A stretch of 64,000 nucleotides of DNA from Xenopus tropicalis (taxonomy: Eukaryota; Chordata; Amphibia; Anura; Pipidae), in the NCBI RefSeq assembly GCF_000004195.4, contig NC_030683.2:4855133-4919132 (forward strand), read 5' to 3'. Position numbers and translations under genes: made by a program. Under the pieces are notes generated by a model. It was not told the DNA's origin. It saw only the letters and a list, made by a program, of their open reading frames with translations, and ran no database searches. Below are positions 47,535 through 64,000 of the stretch, piece by piece (the first letter of the stretch is position 1; each line of letters opens with the position of its first letter).

Positions 47535-47930
47535 AACCTTTCAGGCTGCATCATAACAAACACAACATTGTGATGTCACAGTGAAGTTTGTAACATTACA
47601 GTGTGATGTCACAATGGGCAGTGAAGTTTGTGCAGCTTCCCTGCCAAGCGAGTGCCAGAGCTGAGCTGATTGGGTTGCAGGGCAGATCCCCTGGGAGCTG
47701 CTCTCTCCTAATCAGCTCTTATTGCCTCCTTAAAGCCACTTTAACAGCTTTAGGCTTTAAGCCTTTACCATCGAATTGCTTCGGCGCATCCTCGCTCGGC
47801 TCCATATCTGTAAGTCAGCCAATTGGTTTTATCATTCAGATATATAAAGGGAATAGGGTGTGAGCCTGGGGCTGTAGGCCTGGAATGGGCCGTCTGTGTA
47901 ACTATAGAGATTCCCAATGTGGCAAACACA
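47535..47930 (+). promoter_or_regulatory. Promoter-like block for gene B
   Basis: CCAAT at 47819-47823, TATATAAAG at 47841-47849 and a pair of GTGATGTCACA motifs, as in blocks A1 and A2. It lies 2.6 kb before the gene B start because a CR1 element has entered the interval. Flanks combine features of A1 (right side) and A2 (left side). Confidence 0.42.
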
Positions 47931-48002
47931 CAACTGTGACTTTTTTCTTGATGTAACAGCGATTTATTTGACAGACTATTTTGATAGGAACTTTTATATA
48001 TA

Positions 48003-49797
48003 TATATAGTTACATAGTACATAGTTACATAGTTACATAGGGTTGAAAAAAGACCTGTGTCCATCAAGTTCAACCCATCCAAGTAAACCCAGCACACCTA
48101 ACCCACACCTACCAATCTATACACTCACATACATAAACTATAAATACAACCACTAGTACTAACTGTAGATATTAGTATCACAATAGCCTTGGATATTCTG
48201 ATTGATCAAGAACTCATCCAGGCCCCTCTTATAGGCATTAACAGAATCTGCCATTACCACCTCACTAGGAAGGGCATTCCCCAACCTCACTGCCCTCACC
48301 GTGAAAAACCACCTACGCTGCTTCAAATGGAAACTCCTTTCCTCTAATCTAAAGGGGTGACCTCTGGTGCGCTGATTGTTTTTATGGGAAAAAAGAACAT
48401 CCCCCAACTGCCTATAATCCCCTCTAATGTACTTGTACAGAGTAATCATGTCCCCTCGCAAGCGCCTCTTTTCCAGAGAAAACAACCCCAACCTCGACAG
48501 TCTAACCTCATAGTTTAAATCTTCCATCCCCTTAACCAGTTTAGTTGCACGTCTCTGCACTCTCTCCAGCTCATTAATATCCTTCTTAAGGACTGGAGCC
48601 CAAAACTGCCCCCCATACTCACTGTCACTGCCCCCCATACTCAAGGTGAGGCCTTACCAGGGACCTATAAAGGGGCAAAATTATGTTCTCATCCCTTGAG
48701 TCAATGCCCTTTTTTATACAAGACAGCACTTTATTTGCTGTAGTAGCCACAGAATGACACTGCCTGGAATTAGACAACTTGTTATCAACAAAAACCCCCA
48801 GATCCTTCCCCATTAAGGATCCCCCCAACACACTACCATTCAGTAGATAGTTTGCGTTTATATTATTCCTACCAAAGTGCATAACTTTGCACTTATCAAC
48901 ATTGAACCTCATTTTCCAGTTTGCTGCCCAGTTATCTAATTTTGTCAAATCGCTCTGCAAAGCGGCACATCCTGCATGGAACTTATAGTTTTGCACAATT
49001 TAATGTCATCAGCAAAAATAGAAACAATACTGTCTATGCCCACCTCCAGGTCATTAATAAACAAGTTAAAAAGCAAAGGCCCAAGGACTGACCCCTGCGG
49101 TACTCCACTAACCACACTGGTCCAATTAGAAAATGTTCCATTTACAACCACTCTTTGTACTCTATCCTTCAGCCAGTTCTCTATCCAATTACAAATATTA
49201 TGTTCTAGGCCAATATTCCTTAATTTGATCATTAACCTTCTGTGAGGTACTGTATCAAACGCTTTAGCAAAGTCCAAGTAGATGACATCCACTGCCATTC
49301 CAGCATCAAGGTTCCTACTCACCTCCTCATAAAAGGCAACTAAATTAGTCTGGCAAGATCTGTTACGCATAAACCCATGCTGGCACAAACTAATAGTATT
49401 GTGAACTGCAATGTATTCAAGTACCCTATCCCTTATTACCCCTTCCAAAAGTTTTCCTACTACTGATGTCAGACTAACAGGCCTATAGTTTTCAGGCTGA
49501 GAACGGGATCCCTTTTTAAATAACGGCACCACATTAGCAATCCGCCAGTCTCTTGGCACCATGCCAGACCTCAATGAATCCTGAAAAATTAAGTGAAGAG
49601 GTTTGGCAATCACAGCGCTCAGCTCATTTAATACCCTGGGATGAATCCCATCCGGCCCTGGACCTTTGTTTACCTTTACATGTTCAAGTCTCTTTTGAAT
49701 TTCCTCCCGAGTGACCCATGCGTCAGTAGCTAAATTACTAGAACTGGGCATATTACAAGGGAAGCCTTCATTATCTGGCTCCTCATACAAGGGAAGA
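48003..49797 (-). mobile_element. CR1-type LINE, 5'-truncated (segment B only)
   Basis: On the minus strand the reverse transcriptase reads from GPGPDGIHPRVL through LDFAKAFDTV, GVPQGSVLGPLLFNLF and FADDIKLC (the catalytic motif, with F for Y) to the C-terminal region RPHLEYGGQ and [20 protein letters not shown]. There are two frame changes (near 48960 and 48635), so it is not functional. The 3' end has the short repeat ACTATGTAACTATGTA typical of such elements. It split a TA microsatellite that is whole in segment A at about 15636-15655. The endonuclease and ORF1 are absent. Confidence 0.9.
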
Positions 49798-49902
49798 ATG
49801 TATATATAATATAGTAATGGGTTTTACAGTGCCACAAAGTGATGTAGGGGTTTATAGTCTGTGGGATAAATCAGAGGCATAAGTGTATAAGTGTAAAAGT
49901 TA

Positions 49903-50312
49903 GTACAGGTATAGGATCCCTTATAGAGAAACCTGTTATCCAGAAATTAAGCTATAATTACCCCTTATTGGGGCAGAACAGCCCTATTGGGTTTATTTCA
50001 TGGTTAAATGATTCCCTTTTCTCTGTAATAATAAAACAGTACCTGTACTTGATCCCAACTAAGATATAATTACCCCTTATTGGGGCAGAACAGTCCTATT
50101 GGGTTTATTTAATGGTTAAATGATTCCCTTTTCTCTGTAATAATAAAACAGTACCTGTACTTGATCCCAACTAAGATATAATTACCCCTTATTGGGGCAG
50201 AACAGTCCTATTGGGTTTATTTAATGGTTAAATGATTTTTTAGAAGATATGGGGATCCAAATCCCAAACCCCAGGCCCATAGCATTCTGGATAACAGGTC
50301 CCATACCTGTAT
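49903..50312 (+). mobile_element. MITE with 112-bp internal repeats, segment B
   Basis: Ends GTACAGGTATAGGATCCC and GGTCCCATACCTGTA; about three internal units. It corresponds to copy 3 in segment A (18994-19523). Confidence 0.83.
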
Positions 50313-50475
50313 GTTATTGTATTTAGAGTGCAAGCTCCATGGGGCAGGGGCTGATAGGAATGATGCAGTGACAGTTACAAATAAACACACAATTGCATAG
50401 AATTAACAATAATCTCATTTCTAGTTTAGCAAAAAGTCAATTAAAATCTCTTGTTTCTGATACAGGAGTTGCAGC

Positions 50476-63103
<12,628 letters not shown>

Positions 63104-63393
63104 AAACGGGGTTCTTGTGAATTCTTTAGTCCAGGTAAGGAGTTTGCCTTTGTACAAATAAAAAGTATAAAAAAAAATGTAACAAAGGGAGGGGAGGGGC
63201 TTCATTACACACTTAGCCTAAGGGGTCTTGGGAAACAGCTCGTTGGAGTTATCTTGGTGTCCTTTAACCTATGGAATCAGGGGAAAACATTGATATTTAT
63301 ATCTGCTATTATGTGCTATTTCTACATAGGCCCAACTAAATGGGCTCAAGAGGTTGTATTTTCTCTTTAACTCTCCTCTCCCTCCTAATTCAG

Positions 63394-63472
63394 AGATCCC
63401 CGGCTGACTAATAATGACCCGATCTTCTCGGAGGAAGAAGACGTTTTAAGCCAAATTCCTTCATTTCTATGA
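63394..63472 (+). other. 3' exon encoding a possible AGC C-tail, copy B
   Basis: Identical in reading to 32649-32727, including the CAGAG acceptor and the LTNNDPIFSEEEDVL stretch. The upstream TGA (63101-63103), the open codons after it and the donor at 63134 are also the same. Confidence 0.45.
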
Positions 63473-63484
63473 AGATGATTATAT

Positions 63485-64000
63485 TTTTATATCAATGTTT
63501 ATATGACTTATTTTTTTACTTATTTGTAAAAAAATTTGTAAGAAAATGTACAAAATAATTCTATTTTTGTATATAATTTGTAAAAAATGTAATTCTATTT
63601 TTCTATATAATTTGTAGAAAAATGTAATTCTATTTTTGTATATAACTTGGAAAAACTGTAATTCTATTTTTATATATAATTTGTAGAAAAATGTAATTCT
63701 ATTTTTGTATATAACTTGGAAAAACATTCTATTTTTATATATAATTTGTAGAAAAATTTAATTCTATTTTTCTATATAATTTGTAAAAAATTTAATTCTA
63801 TTTTTTTTAAAATATTATAATACTATTTTTTATATAATTTGTAAATAATTGTTTTTTTTTTTTATTTTAAAATATAATTTATACTATTTTTCTATATAAT
63901 TTATAAAAATGTAATTCTATTTTTATATATAATTTGTAGAAAAATGTTATTCTATTTTTCTATATAATTTGTAAAAAATTTAATTCTATTTTTTTTAAAA
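63485..64000 (+). repeat. AT-rich satellite over the 3' end of gene B (cut by window end)
   Basis: Same family as 32740-35030, with a different order of unit variants. The minus-strand frame with repeated YKNRITFF residues is an artefact. It continues beyond the window. Confidence 0.9.

Overview
The window looks like nuclear DNA of a pipid frog, most likely Xenopus. It has small GT-AG-spliced exons, CR1-type and L1/Tx1-type LINE remains, many MITEs of types common in Xenopus, and a very heavy load of minisatellites. No database search was possible, so the species call is inference from repeat style and gene structure.

The main content is two near-identical copies of one multi-exon gene in direct tandem: copy A (coding 19688-32358) and copy B (coding 50476-63103). 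The start codons are 30,788 bases apart. Each copy reads through 33 coding exons with consistent phases and gives an intact 1,226-residue protein. After a short basic/acidic N-terminal region come three complete kinase domains in series, all of the AGC class and closest by eye to the PKN/PRK family. The first two are degenerate: GFG replaces DFG, the HRD loops are altered, and domain 1 has Arg in place of the beta-3 Lys. The third keeps VAIK, HRDLKPAN and DFG. All three are built from the same seven-exon cassette, so the protein arose by internal exon duplication and the whole gene was then duplicated again. No HR1 or C2 domain, normal for PKN, is visible.

Layout. 0-9.4 kb: left flank, with one clear exon of an unidentified coiled-coil-like gene (5460-5547), a candidate conserved non-coding block, MITEs and four satellite arrays. 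9.5-35 kb: segment A, holding a CTCF-like motif, a 45-bp array, a 19-bp array, a possible terminal exon of a neighbouring gene, two copies of a CCAAT/TATA promoter-like block, then gene A and an AT-rich array over its 3' end. 35-42 kb: spacer with a satellite-bearing MITE, a decayed L1/Tx1-type LINE and two more arrays. 42-64 kb: segment B, repeating the order of A but with its own insertions (a palindromic MITE, 77-bp and 117-bp arrays, a CR1 LINE). It runs off the right end inside the AT-rich array.

Most long open frames outside the exons come from tandem repeats whose unit length is a multiple of three, or from stop-poor repeats, and are not genes. Three points deserve a second look: the two-pseudokinase-plus-kinase architecture, a conserved in-frame TGA that separates kinase 3 from a C-tail-like exon, and a three-unit higher-order pattern in the 117-bp satellite.
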